A program made the position numbers and the translations under genes. Under the pieces are notes generated by a model. That model worked only from the letters and a program-made list of their open reading frames with translations, did not search any database and had not been told where the DNA came from. From Torreya grandis (lineage: Eukaryota > Streptophyta > Pinopsida > Cupressales > Taxaceae), in assembly GCA_037957365.1 (NCBI GenBank), contig JARHVA010002686.1, positions 552,501 to 616,500 of the forward strand: a stretch of 64,000 bases of DNA, written 5' to 3'. How positions within the stretch are numbered: position 1 is the first letter of the stretch; the number at the start of each line of letters is the position of its first letter. Below are positions 39,092 to 50,464 of the stretch, piece after piece.

Positions 39092-40580
39092 ATAGAGATG
39101 TTTTTTGTAAATTATACAGAGGTGTGTTTTAGCTTATTTGACGATAAAGTGAAGCATTAGATCACTATAAATGACATTGACATATAGGCAAGCGAGAGAT
39201 ATGATCACGGACTAATGGTCCCCACTAGGTGCTCTCACCCTTTCAAAAATTGTAGCAAAGGAAATTCCACCATAGAACCCTACATTGTTGCCCATTACCA
39301 AATCCTCTCACATGCCGTTGTTGTAGTCAAGTTTAGAAAAAAAGGAAAGCTTATTTACCTGTATTATGAATTTCTTTTCTCTTAATATGGATGATGATAA
39401 CTATTAAAATTATTCATGTAGGTCAACCAAAATAGTTCCATTTGACTTTCAACTAACCAATTAGGGTACAAACTGCTTATAGATAGTGATGAACATTTAG
39501 AGGCACAAACAAGAATTCTAAATTTTACGTTGCGATGGTAAGTGAAACAGATTTCAATTTTAGTAAGGAATATGGAATTAGAGTTGGTGTTTATGATAAT
39601 ACTCCTATGTTGCAAGATTTTTAATCCCATATTTTTTGGGGACCATGCCCCTTCCATGCAAAAGATAGTGGGTGCTCATTTACCTAGATTTACAAAAGAT
39701 GAAGTTGCAATGGTGAAGGGTTATATAGATTTCATAGGTCTCAATCATTATAACACACGCTATGTTGATGACATGCATGTTAATTATTCATCCATGATTA
39801 GAAATTACTATGCAAACATGTTTGTTCATTTAAGAGGTAGGTCTACTATTATCGTTAATCTATGTATTGGGTAAAAATTATGTCTAATCCATTGATAATC
39901 TCGTGCAAGTGCAGGTGTCAAAGATGGGGTTTTGATCATGCCAAAGGTAGGCCTATTTGCTATTAATCTCTTAAATGTTTATGTTTAATCAAATGTTGTA
40001 CACTTAATATTATTATTTCTAAATGATTTATAGATTACATTAGATTTGGATGCGATGACATTGTACATCTTTCTAGAGGGCATAAAATTATTGGCGGAAT
40101 CATCTTCTACAAACTTATTTCCTGTACCAGGTTTGTTCTCAAAATATTCACCACTTTATCATCACCACTTTATCTAATTTTCCCTTTTTTTGGTCACAAA
40201 CACTTTTGCAGTATATTTTTTAAACACCTCAAATCAATAGTAATAAGCATCCATATTAAAAAGGAAAACATTTCTATTTTTTAAAAAGGAAAGAGTTTCC
40301 ACATTTTCATGTATTGTGAAAAGCTACTAAAGTATATGGTTGGGGATATGAATAAGAAAAATTTTCCCCAAGACATACATGTATCTAAGAATGTCTTGTT
40401 TAACACTTTATTTTATATGAAAAAATATACCACTGTGTTTTAATTGGTTGTGTGTGTGTGTGTGTGTGTGTGTTAGGGGTTGAAATGATTGAGTTATTGT
40501 ACTCATTTTTAATTTCTACAGGCAAAGAAGATTATGAATAATATTCACCAATATGAATCTCCTCTACAAAAATACATGCT
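39060..40580 (+). pseudogene. Family 1 glycosyl hydrolase (beta-glucosidase) pseudogene
   Basis: Plant beta-glucosidases of family GH1 cleave glucosides of defence compounds, hormones and cell-wall precursors. Pieces occur in correct order on the plus strand: FYRDVFCKLYRGVF near 39090 and DDKVKH at about 39140 (family pattern F-A-D-x-C-F...G-D-K-V-K-H-W); then NCSKGNSTIEPYIVAHYQIL at about 39250, the strongly conserved block before the acid/base region; DEHLEAQTRIL-FTLRW at about 39490, followed by a possible splice donor GTAAGT (39536); then PIFFGDHAPSMQKIVG and LPRFTKDEVAMVKGYIDFIG plus LNHYNTRY at about 39620-39760. A weak match to the later I-R-E/D-K-Y region may lie at 40523-40590. The NEP acid/base motif is lost (stops and NDI near 39165), the TENG nucleophile motif is not found, and no start exon is clear. 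Intron-like gaps suggest a genomic gene, not a retrocopy. Confidence 0.87.
40449..40473. repeat. (TG)n microsatellite
   Basis: About 12 TG units inside the 3' part of the beta-glucosidase relic. Confidence 0.9.
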
Positions 40581-41164
40581 GAAAATGGATCTTGAGGTAT
40601 ATGCTCTGATTTCTTCTATTTTTTGGGGGAAACTAAAATGTGATCTGAGTACTTAGATTTTCATTACATCTACATTCTAAATTGAATGGAATACGACATT
40701 TAATTTTCCTAAGGCCATTGAGTAGAGAACTAGAGTCTATTTTATGTTTAGATCATCAGGACAGTGAAGTAATGACATACATAGATAAAAGCTCCGTTAG
40801 ACAAGGATATATAATGCAACTGAAATGTTCTAAATTATTTATTTGTTTTCATCAAGATAAATCTATAGTAAACACTTATTAATTAAATTCATCTATTTCA
40901 TAATCTATTTCATGTTTATGCGGAAGCTAAAGTCTAGTAAAATTAGAAGCATGGTGCTCATACAACAAACTTAACTTCTTTTGCTTCCCATAGGGACATG
41001 GAGCTCTTCACCCTTGTTATTGTTATGATTTTATGTTTTCAAGAGATGATTTGTATTTGTGGCATAAAATTTGAATAATATTATCTACTAATTTGATTTA
41101 ATATATATCTTAAATATTAATTATATATGATGCACTTAGTAAGTAATAATATAGTTCTTTTTAT

Positions 41165-41168
<4 letters not shown>

Positions 41169-41233
<65 letters not shown>
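41169..41233. repeat. (TA)n microsatellite
   Basis: About 32 TA units in segment copy B. The corresponding site in copy A (20147-20158) has only a few units. Confidence 0.97.
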
Positions 41234-41238
<5 letters not shown>

Positions 41239-41519
41239 CAATTCTAGAGAATCAAAAAACAATGGATTAAAGTACCCTATTAAATAATATTTGAAGTTTA
41301 AATATAAGAAAGACATTGATCTTCATTAGGAAAGTTAGATTAAATAATATTGTGAAAGTATTTAATATATATTGATATTTAATTACAATTCATTGTTTTT
41401 TATAATTCTAGACTAGATTGAGTTTTTTCCATAATTAATTATTCCAGATATATTTTTGTTTATCAAGAGTGTAAAAATATTTATTGTTATAGCCTTTTTC
41501 ATTTATTATGATAAGTGGA

Positions 41520-42047
41520 TAACAAACCCAAAAACTAACAAGAATAAGAAAATTACCAACAGGCCAAGATATTGAAACAATACCCAGAATTGATTCATAT
41601 TGATTGCTTTAAATAATTAAAAATAAAAACCATGATTAAAAAAGCCTAAACTTAAAAATTATATTTTAAATGCAAAATGAAAAAAAAAAACTAAAATCTA
41701 AAAAAAATGCTTATTTTTAAAAACTCTCAAAATAGCCTTAAAAAAAATCAAAATATTCTAAACACTATAATTAGACTATAGAATGAAATTCAATTGATGT
41801 TGATGTTTGGTTCTAAAAATTTTTTTTAAAAAAGCTCAAAAAAATCATTAAATCATAATTTCAAACCCTCAGATGATCACATATGGCCTTTAAAAAAAAT
41901 CTAAAACATTCTTAAGTAGGTAGAACTCGTAGGGACATCAACATAATTTTTGATACGGTCATTTTGGCACATGGAAGAGCTCCAACAGAGCTATGGGTCA
42001 ATATTTATGGCCTCTATCTAAAAGGTTGCCCTGTTTTTTCTACATCA
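41520..42047 (-). repeat. 3' LTR, gypsy copy 2
   Basis: On the minus strand begins TGATGTAGAAAAAACAGGGC after the purine-rich CTAGAGGAAAA, and ends GGGTTTGTTA. About 528 bp. Confidence 0.9.
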
Positions 42048-42059
42048 TTTTCCTCTAGT

Positions 42060-42260
42060 TGAAAGCAACTCAGTGCTTGTGAGTTGACCTGATTATAATT
42101 CTACCAATTTTCCTTGTCAATCTTGTTCAACTCCCATTTTGTCATCCAAGTGTTGTCTTCTTGCTGCAATCCTTCCTACTACACCAAATATCTTGTTATA
42201 ATTCCCTTGCTTTGTGCTCACTGTCTTCTTATCCAGAACCTACACTATTTTTTCTTTAGA
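42060..42260 (-). pseudogene. Chromodomain relic, gypsy copy 2
   Basis: Minus-strand frames give STKQGNYNKIFG and GLQQEDNTWMTKWELNKID, then LSCFQLEEND just before the LTR. This is the same chromodomain end as in copy 1 with a frameshift near the middle. Confidence 0.75.
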
Positions 42261-42559
42261 ACTTGATGCTCCAAATTTAATTATTCATCTTCATCATCTT
42301 CACCATCTTCTCTATGGAATTAATATAAATAAAAAGTGTTAAATACTAGAGATAGATCAAAATAATGTGGTAAACTTACCTCATATGCGTTATCATTTAT
42401 TTTCTTCACAATTTTGCATGGTCTGATTTTCTTGTATTTTAAATTACATGTGCCTTTTAAAAGTATTTCTTTTCTCAAGCAAATAATTACCAACTCTCCT
42501 ATAAATACCTTGGATCTTCTTATGACATATATTGTTGCTTTATATTTCTCATTAATTTT

Positions 42560-43340
42560 CTACAACTTTATTCTTACTCCTTAAAATTGCTACATATGAT
42601 TTGCAAATGCTTCTAAATCATCACTAATTTGATCTAGAATTAGTAATTTTACCAAATCCAGAATACCTATAGTATTTCTCCCATAAAAAATTTGAAAATG
42701 TGACTTTCCTATTAATCTATTCATTGAACTTTTCTATGTGAACTCAGTTTGCAGTAAATCCAAGTCTCATTGCTTTGGCTTGTCTCCCACTATGCATCTC
42801 AATCTATTTTCCTAAGCTCCTATTCACAACTTCTATCTATCCATCTATTTCTAGGTGATATGAACTACTGAATTATAGCTTAATACCCATCTTCTTTCAC
42901 AAAGTCCTCCAAAAATGATTTAAAAATTTCATGTCTCTATCTAAAGTAATAGTTTTTGGAACACCATGCAATCTCACAATATCCATAAAAAATAATTCTA
43001 CAACTATAGTGGCATCATTGGTTAACCATTTTAAAAAATATTTCTACAATAAAAATTGAATCGTTACCTCCCTGTGTGCTTGGCAATTGGAACACAAAAT
43101 CCATACTCAAATCAATCCATGGTCTTCTTGAAACTTGTAATGGCATGTAAAGTCTAGTATTTTGTGCATGGCATTTAGCCACCTAACATATTATTCACCT
43201 TAAAATATAACTTGTCACATCTCTCTTCTTCTTTGGCTAGAAATATTTTTCCTCCAGCAAAGATATTGTCTTCATCTTACCAAAATGTCCAACCAAACCA
43301 CCACTGTGTAACTCTCTTATTATATTATCTCGTAGAGACC
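42560..43340 (-). pseudogene. Integrase relic, gypsy copy 2
   Basis: Minus-strand equivalents of the copy 1 integrase motifs are visible: a GGLVGHFGKM-like zinc-region start near 43300, KMVNQ-NDATIV in place of KMVHLIACKKTNDA near 43010, and an FLWRTL-like piece near 42900. Heavily interrupted by stops. Confidence 0.7.
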
Positions 43341-43725
43341 CAACTAGAATGCATAATTATTTTATTTTGAAGATATAACCTTCTAGTATAAGATACTCAT
43401 CATGAATAATATCTATCCCACCCATTAATAGATTTTTTTACTATTCAACTATCTTGCCAAAATATGGATCAATGTCATATAATTCTTTGATAGCTTCAAA
43501 TCCAACTACTTCACTCACCATAGTAGTTAATAACACTACCTCTATGATCAATGCATGAACTACCTAATTTTGATTTTTTTATTTATGATTCAACACAAAA
43601 GTATACCCATGAAATAAAGAAACCCACTTTGTATGCCTATTGTTTAACTTATTTTCTATATTAGCATACTTCAAAGCTTCATGATCTATAAATGGTATAA
43701 ACTCTTTAGGCAATAGATAATGCCT

Positions 43726-44256
43726 CTAATGTTTTAATGCTTGTACAATTGAATAAAGTTCAACATCGTAAGTATAATACTTTATTCTTACCTCATTAAA
43801 ATTCTCATCCAAATATGTTATTGACTTTCCTTGTTGACAAAGCACAGTACCAATTTGAACAAATGAAGCATCATAATCAACCTCAAAATTTTTGTTAAAA
43901 TATAGTAATGCTAAAATTGGTATTTCTATAATCTTATTCTTAAAAAATTCAAAGATTTTTGTGGCTTCTCTAGTCCATGAAAATTCTTTCCCTCTTATGC
44001 AATTTGTTATTGGTGCCACAATACTAGTAAATTTTTTTATAAACTTTCTGTAAAAAATTGCTAAACCATAGAAAATTCTTACCTCTGTAATAGTTTTTAG
44101 AATAGGCCACTCAACAATTGCCTTTATCTTTTCTTCATCCATTTTCACATCATTTACTGAAACTACAAATCTCAAAAATACCAAACTATTCTGTGTAAAC
44201 TTATACTTATTCAGATTTGCATACAACTTTTCATTTCTTAACAAATCCATTACCAT
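43726..44256 (-). pseudogene. Reverse transcriptase thumb/RNase H relic, gypsy copy 2
   Basis: The longest open retroelement frame in the window (176 codons). It starts with MVMDLLRNEKLYANLNKYKF and includes FLRFVVSVNDVKMDEEKIKA, EVRIFYGLAIFYRKFIKKF, and the RNase H opening FEVDYDASFVQIGTVL. The upstream polymerase core (about 44260-44800) is present but broken, with a VDSR-like motif near 44600 and an [13 protein letters not shown] motif near 44480. Not functional. Confidence 0.9.
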
Positions 44257-45149
44257 TATTTAATGTGGTAAGTGTTCTTATATAGTCTTACTATATCAAG
44301 ATATCATCAAAATAAATAACTACAAACTTAAAAATATATTCTCGTAGCACTGTATTCATCACTCTCATAAATGTGTTAGGTGCATTAAATAATCTGAATA
44401 GCATCACCATCCACTCATATTAGCCATCCCTAGTTTTGAATGTAGTTTTCCACTCATCTCCATCATGAATTTGAATATTATAATAATCACTCCTTAGATC
44501 AATCTTGATAAAATATTTTTCTCCTACACGTAAATCAATCATATCATCTAGACGTGGTATAAAAAAACCTATACTTTATTGTAATTTTATCAATTGCTCT
44601 ACTATCCACACATATTCTGCATCTTCCATCTTTATTTAGAGTTGGAAATACTAGTGTTGCACATGGACTCATACTCTCCCTTATCACATTCTTCCTTAAC
44701 AATTTATTAACCTATTTATTTAATTCTACATGTTTCATTGGACTCATCCTATAAGTTGCTTGATTGGGTAGAGCTGATCCTAGAATGAAATCAATGTGAT
44801 GTTGAATATATCTCTTTGGTTGTAAACCATTTGGTAACTCATTAGGCAGAACATTTATGTATTATTTTAATACTCTTTTTGCTTCAGTTGGTGTTAGCAC
44901 CATTTTTATTTCTTCATTCTTTGCTACTAGTGCATAATAGAAACCTACTACCTTCATATCTTAGATAAAAAATTTAGTACATAACATGCTTTCTATTTTC
45001 TCTTCCTCTTTAACAGGTAATAAAACTATCTTTGTACCACCTTTCCAAAAATTGAATGTGTTCTTCACTCCATCATGAACTACTTTCCTAACAAATTACA
45101 ATGGTATCCATAATAAAACATGACATGCATCCATTAAAATAACATCACA

Positions 45150-45390
45150 CCATATTTGATCATTATAACTCTTTCTTATAAAAAAACTTGATTAAGCTCC
45201 TTTTATCTGTTGTAACTTCATTCCCTTTCTTAAACCATGAAATACAATAAAGATTAGGATACTTTTCACATTTTAGATTTATTTTTTCAATCATTTCTTT
45301 AGAAACCATATTTTTACAACTACCACCATCTATAATTACTTTATATAACTTTTCAAATGAAGTACATCTTGTTCAAAAAATATTTGATCA
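45150..45390 (-). pseudogene. Aspartic protease relic, gypsy copy 2
   Basis: The minus strand reads IIDGGSCKNMVSKEMIEKI and then CEKYPNLYCISWFKKGNEVT. The catalytic aspartate (IIDGGS) is retained, unlike in copy 1, but the frame breaks downstream. Confidence 0.82.
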
Positions 45391-45536
45391 CAACCATGCA
45401 TCACCACCTTCTTTATTCTGCACTTGATCCTTCCTTGGAGTGATCATGGTTCTTCTCATCATGAGATTTTCTCCAACATCTTGTGGTGCAACTTCAGTAT
45501 TCTTTTTTTCTATTTTAGCCTCATTTAGATTAACTC

Positions 45537-46166
45537 CTAAGCGATCTTCTTGCCTCCTTTCTTGATCTTGATAGATTGTAAACTCAAATACTCTGTGCCC
45601 TTATTCTCCACATCTTTAATAGACATAAGATGCGCGTTGATTTGAAAACCATCCTCTAGCACCACTGTAACTTCATCCTCTTTGAAATCCTCTTCCTCTT
45701 TATTGGTATTGAAACCCTTACCTTCTATCATCTTGCCTTTCTACACCATGTGATGATTCACCTTTATTGGCATTAAATCCACCTTTGGTGGTATTAAACA
45801 CAACTCATCCCCTTATTGGACGGGATCCGGCTCTGCTTGAACTAGTAGATATCTTTCTGAAATTTTATCTATTTTGTTTTTCCTCAACCTTCAAAGCTAA
45901 TTGATAAGCCTCTTCCATGTTAAGTATTTTATGCATGATTAATTCATCTTAATCAAAAAATTTAAACCATTTACATACCTTGCATCCATCTGCTCTTTTG
46001 TTTCATTATGATCCACTCGTATGAAAACATTGTAAAATTCAATTGTATACTGTTGTATACTCTGATCTTTTTGCCTTAAATTTTGAAATCTTCTATATAG
46101 GGTTTCTATATAATCCACAACAAGAAATTTTTTCCTTAGCTTCTTCTCCATATTTTTTCACAAATT

Positions 46167-46199
<33 letters not shown>

Positions 46200-46600
46200 G
46201 ATGATCTCACCAAATTATTGCATGACCTTTCAATTTCATGCATGCAAACTTTACCTTCCTGTCTTCTCTCATAGTCTTCCACTAAAAAAATTTCTCCATG
46301 CTATTCATCAAATATATCAACTCCTCTGGTTTTAAACTACCTACATAATCTAGAACATCAACCTTGATTCCTTCATTTTTTCCTTCTAAAGCCCGAGCCA
46401 TCCTCTCTTCCAACTATGGTGGCTTCTATTGTTCTTATTCTTGTTGAACTTCTTCATCATGATTTGTGTCTTCTTCATCACCACCTTGTCTTCTATGTTG
46501 GTTGGTGATAACCTCTATTAATTATTGAACTTGCCTCTGAATATTTAGTATATTCCAGTTTATCCATGCCATACCTCCTCATTCTCTTGCCATTCTTCTC
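45537..46600 (-). pseudogene. Gag relic, gypsy copy 2
   Basis: A conserved gag stretch at 45939-46151 (MEKKLRKKFLVVDYIETLYR, QNLRQKDQSIQQYTIEFYN) and NMEEAYQLALK near 45900 correspond to copies 1 and 3. The 45537-45731 frame lies in the knuckle region, but it is out of frame and no intact knuckle was seen. A CT microsatellite (46169-46199) sits just upstream of the conserved stretch. Confidence 0.82.
46169..46199. repeat. (CT)n microsatellite in gypsy copy 2 gag
   Basis: About 15 CT units at a site where copies 1 and 3 have ordinary A-rich coding sequence. Confidence 0.93.
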
Positions 46601-46619
46601 TCCTCTAAGATTCAAACTT

Positions 46620-46631
46620 GTTCTGATACTA
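46620..46631 (-). other. Primer-binding site, gypsy copy 2
   Basis: The minus strand reads TAGTATCAGAAC two bases after the LTR end, matching the initiator tRNA-Met complement TGGTATCAGAGC at 10 of 12 positions. Confidence 0.8.
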
Positions 46632-46633
46632 GA

Positions 46634-47168
46634 TAATGAACTTGAAAATTAAAAAAAATAAGAAAATTACCAATAGGCCAAAATCTTGAAACAATACTCA
46701 TAATTGACTTGTATTGATTGATTGCGATAATTTTAAATACACACCATGCTTAAATAAGCCTCCACCTAGAAATTAAAGTTTACATGTAAAATTTAAAAAA
46801 CTCTAAAATCTAAAAAAAAACCGTCTATTTTTAAAAACTCTTGAAATAGCCGAAAAATCTCTCAAAATATCTTAAACACTATAATTAGACTATGTGACCA
46901 AATTCATTTAATTTTGAAGTCTGGTTATAAAAATATACAATTTTTAAAAATAGAAAAAATCATAAAAAATCCTAAAATCATAGTTTTGAACCCTCAGATG
47001 ATCACGTATGGCCTCCAAAAATATTGAAAATATTCTTAGGCAAGTAGAAATTCTTAGAGACAGCAACATACTTTTTGATACGGTCGTTTTGGCATATGAA
47101 AGAGCTCAAATGAAGATGTGGATCAAAATTGAAGGCCTCTAGAAGGTCGCCCTATTTTTTTTGCATCA
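46634..47168 (-). repeat. 5' LTR, gypsy copy 2
   Basis: 535 bp, minus strand from TGATGCAAAAAAAATAGGGC to GTTCATTA. Confidence 0.92.
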
Positions 47169-47173
47169 GTAGA

Positions 47174-48757
47174 ATTATTTAAGAAAATAATAATTTTTTT
47201 CTAGATCCATAATTCGTAGTTAGCTTGTATTTTTATGTCAAAAGAAAAAATTATTATCTAAGCTTTAGAAATTGAATAGTTTTGGATTATAATTTTTTCA
47301 AAGATATATTTATGTACAATATTTTTAAATTGATAATTGTATTTCTTATAAATGAAATTTTGTATACACTGATTTTGTTTTGGTAATATGTAATTTGAAA
47401 AGGTGGTGCCTAACATGGTGGTGAATGTGTTAGAATAAGCGACACAATTTAATACTTTTTTCACCTATAATAGGTTTGAATGTTAAAAAAGTGTTTGTTG
47501 ATTTTTATAAATAATAAATTTTGTTTATAATAATTCAATAGTGTTATGTTATCTTTTGAAAATGTTATATTTGTATTTAATTTTAACATAATAATATATT
47601 CATTTGATTTAAGTGAATGCATTTTATTAAGTATAATGTTGACGACAACAAACCATCTATTATTTAAGTCTTATCATAGTCTTAAATAATTTTCATAATC
47701 ATATTACTGACCACTTAATTTGAATTGGTTCAGACTTACACATTTTTAAAGATATTATAAGAAAAATGTCAAAATAAACTGATAAATATAATTATAAAAT
47801 TAACATTCCCAACATTTTTCTTTATACTTAACCTCTCCCTTTTCCAGAAATTAATAGTATGATTTATAGAATGTAATCCATGTCACTCCTTTAAAAAGTG
47901 CTTTAACCGAGTCGAAATGAGAGATTAAAATCTAGTTGTTCTTTAATCTTTGTTTACATGCATCATCCCTTCAAAATATTCCATTAAATGGTCATATTAT
48001 AACATTTTCATGAAAATAAATTGTGATACAATTTTTCCATTTCCCCTTCCTCTTTTAATTTACTTTTCGCATTAATTTATTCAACATTTTCATTATGTTT
48101 AATCGTGTCGATGGTCATGCAGCTATATGATTGAGCATTTCCTTTCATGCCTGACTAACAATCCACATCTTCTTTTAAAGGAGGAACACGATCTTGTCTT
48201 ACGTTTTATGCATGTAATGTATTGTGTTCTCCACCTTGCAGTACCAGCTTTTGTCACAATAGATATGGTTTTGCTGAATATGTTTTTCACATTGATTAGT
48301 TCGAAGACATTTGTCTTTAAACATTAAAAGAATTTTTTTTTTCGGTTTGATTGTAATGTGTGAGAATATGCATAGCTTTTCCTAATCGACTATCAAATCG
48401 TCTTTTTGTACGTGTCTTTTTCAATTTCTATTCTTCACTATCTTATGACATTAGAAGAGTGCGTATTGCCTTTGATCTTTAGAATTTGTTTTGTTTTAAG
48501 AAAAGCCTTACCACAACACAAAAAATATCCATGAAGCCAGATTTATTAATATCGTTTGGTGATTTGTGTCAATTCTCTATAATATGCGATACATTAATTT
48601 ATCCTAAAATATTATATGATTCAACTTCTTTTCTTAAATGTTCTGCTTTGTTATGATATTATATAATTTTTTTCAAAAAAAAATTGATTCATTATTTAAT
48701 TTTGAAAGTGAGAAATGTTAAACTAAAAGCTGGAGATTGAAATTTATTAATCTCATA

Positions 48758-48796
<39 letters not shown>

Positions 48797-49571
48797 CATT
48801 TATTAATTAATTAATTTGTAATACATGATTTAATTTTAATATATAATAAGAAAATGATGATATCATTAAATATGGTAATTGTATAGAGTATTATAGAACA
48901 TATGAGGAAAAGAAATTTAAAATTTAAAAAATAAAAATAAAAATAAATTGTAAAGTGTAAAGTGTATCTATATATAAATCAAAAAAGGATATGGTACAAT
49001 GTTAATCATATATAAAATGGGTGGAGAAGTCACACCGTACGAGCTTAACTACATCGAGAACAAAAACACTCAAATTTTGATGATGAAAAATCAAATACTC
49101 AAATTTTGTTATGAAAACAACAAAAATTCATAAATCCGATTCATAAGTTAAAGGTAATTTGATCAATGACAGTCTTGAAGAAATTTATATTATATTTTAT
49201 AATATAGATATTGCATCACAAATATTTTGAATGTTTAGGATAATACGTACATATATTATGCCTAGCATTAATTCTTAAAACTCTTCAATATGTGACAATC
49301 ATTCTTATAATTGAAAATAGATTTAAATAACTTCCATTTAAGATGACATGGCTTTTGACAATATAGAAATTGTAGCTATTAATAATAGAAAAAGATTATT
49401 ATATTTGGTAATACTAAAATTTAAAGTCAAACTTCTTTTACATTATGAAAAATGTGAATTTTTGTAAAACCTTCAAATTTTATCTCCAATTTTTTTTTTT
49501 TTTTAAATATGAAAGAATGTAAAATAACATATACATACATAACAACTATTATATTATTTATTTAACATCCA
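47174..49571 (+). repeat. Segment copy B, AT-rich middle part
   Basis: Non-coding; matches 20390-22500 of copy A and parts of 55500-57460. Contains a (TA)n tract at 48761-48794. Confidence 0.6.
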
Positions 49572-49740
49572 ATGTGATTTTTTTTTGAATTTTACATGTA
49601 ACTTTAATTCTGAGCTAAGACATAAGAATAATTTAGATTGTATTTAATAAAAGACATTCAATATAAATTAATACAAATTATTTTTTATAGAAACTTTACT
49701 TATTAATATTTTCTTGTCTCAATAATTTTAGATTTCATTA
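49572..49740 (+). mobile_element. Truncated gypsy LTR fragment
   Basis: About 170 bp corresponding to the last third of the gypsy LTR: GAATTTTACATGTAACTTTA, ATTCTGAG and the end GATTTCATTA. The first two thirds are missing. It lies 28 bases left of the miniature-element array. Confidence 0.7.
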
Positions 49741-49897
49741 CTCATTCCACCTCCATCCTATTTCCAACAGTTGGTGTTGAGCCACACTCGGATCGAAGAT
49801 GGACTGGTCCAAGAGGGGCTAGTAGCTCAGTGGTAGAGCACTCGAGCAGCGTATGGAAGGTCCTAGGTTCGAATCCTAGCTGGCTCATGAACCAACA

Positions 49898-49910
49898 TGG
49901 TATCAGAGCC
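49898..49910 (+). other. Primer-binding site of the first TRIM unit
   Basis: TGGTATCAGAGCC directly abuts the CCAACA end of the LTR. The same site recurs at 50091, 50283 (TGGTATTAAAGCC), 50475 (TAGTATCAGAGC), 50661, 50853, 51045 (TGGTATTAGAGCC), 51237 and 51430. The last LTR (51519-51647) is followed by flanking DNA, not by this site, exactly as expected for a terminal 3' LTR. Confidence 0.88.
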
Positions 49911-50136
49911 AGGTTAAGGCTAGCAGCCCCAAGCACACAAGAGGTGTGGCTTGGGGGGGGGGTGTTGGTGTTAAGCCACACACGGACCAAAGATGGACTG
50001 GTCCAAGAGGGGTCAGTAGCTCAGTGGTAGAGCACTCCAACAACGTATGGATGGTCCTAGGTTCAAATCCTAATGGTTCATGAAGCAACATGGTATCAGA
50101 GCTAGGTCCAGGCTAGGAGCCCCAAGCACATGAGAG

Positions 50137-50172
50137 GTGTGGCTTAAGGGTGGTGTTGGTGTTAAGCCACAC
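50137..50172 (+). other. Hairpin across the internal/LTR junction of the TRIM
   Basis: GTGTGGCTTAA (50137-50147) and TTAAGCCACAC (50162-50172) are perfect reverse complements, 11 bp, separated by 14 bases that hold the G-rich tract end and the LTR start. Equivalent inverted repeats, some with a G-T pair, occur at the other eight junctions. Confidence 0.85.
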
Positions 50173-50392
50173 TCAGACCGAAGATGGACTAGTCCAAGAG
50201 GGACTAGTAGCTCAGTGGTAGAGCACTCCAGCAGCATATGGAAGGTCCTAGGTTCGAGTCCTAGCTGGTCCTTGTCTCAACATGGTATTAAAGCCAGGTC
50301 TAGGCTAGGAGCCCCAACCACACAAGAGGTGTGGCTTAAGGGGGGTGTTGGTGTTGAGCCACACTCAGACCGAAGATGGACTGGTCAAAGAG

Positions 50393-50464
50393 GGACCAGT
50401 AGCTCAGTGGTAGAGCACTCCAGCAGCGTATGGAAGGTCCTAGATTCGAGTCCTAGCTGGTCCA
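50393..50464 (+). other. tRNA-like sequence within a TRIM LTR (best-paired copy)
   Basis: 72 nt without CCA. Acceptor strands GGACCAG and CTGGTCC pair at all seven positions. Then TA, a D arm GCTC-AGTGGTA-GAGC, a 22-nt anticodon-plus-variable region, and a T arm with loop TTCGAGT. TAGCTCAGTGG matches the Pol III A box; the B box is GATTCGAGTCC here and GGTTCGAGTCC in LTRs 3, 8 and 10. The anticodon arm is poor: TCCA/TGGA with an 8-nt loop, and no U before the anticodon, so no amino acid is assigned and a working tRNA is unlikely. Other copies: 49816-49887, 50010-50080, 50201-50272, 50586-50650 (7 nt lost), 50771-50842, 50963-51034, 51155-51226, 51348-51419, 51566-51637. Confidence 0.82.

Larger units (their letters stand above)
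41520..47168 (-). mobile_element. Ty3/gypsy chromovirus-type element, copy 2
   Basis: The only structurally complete gypsy copy: 5' LTR 46634-47168, primer-binding site 46620-46631, gag, protease, reverse transcriptase, RNase H, integrase, chromodomain, purine-rich tract, 3' LTR 41520-42047, all on the minus strand. Flanks GTGGA (41515-41519) and GTAGA (47169-47173) match at four of five bases. Length is 5649 bp, normal for the group. Coding parts carry many stops and frameshifts. It interrupts segment copy B. Confidence 0.94.
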
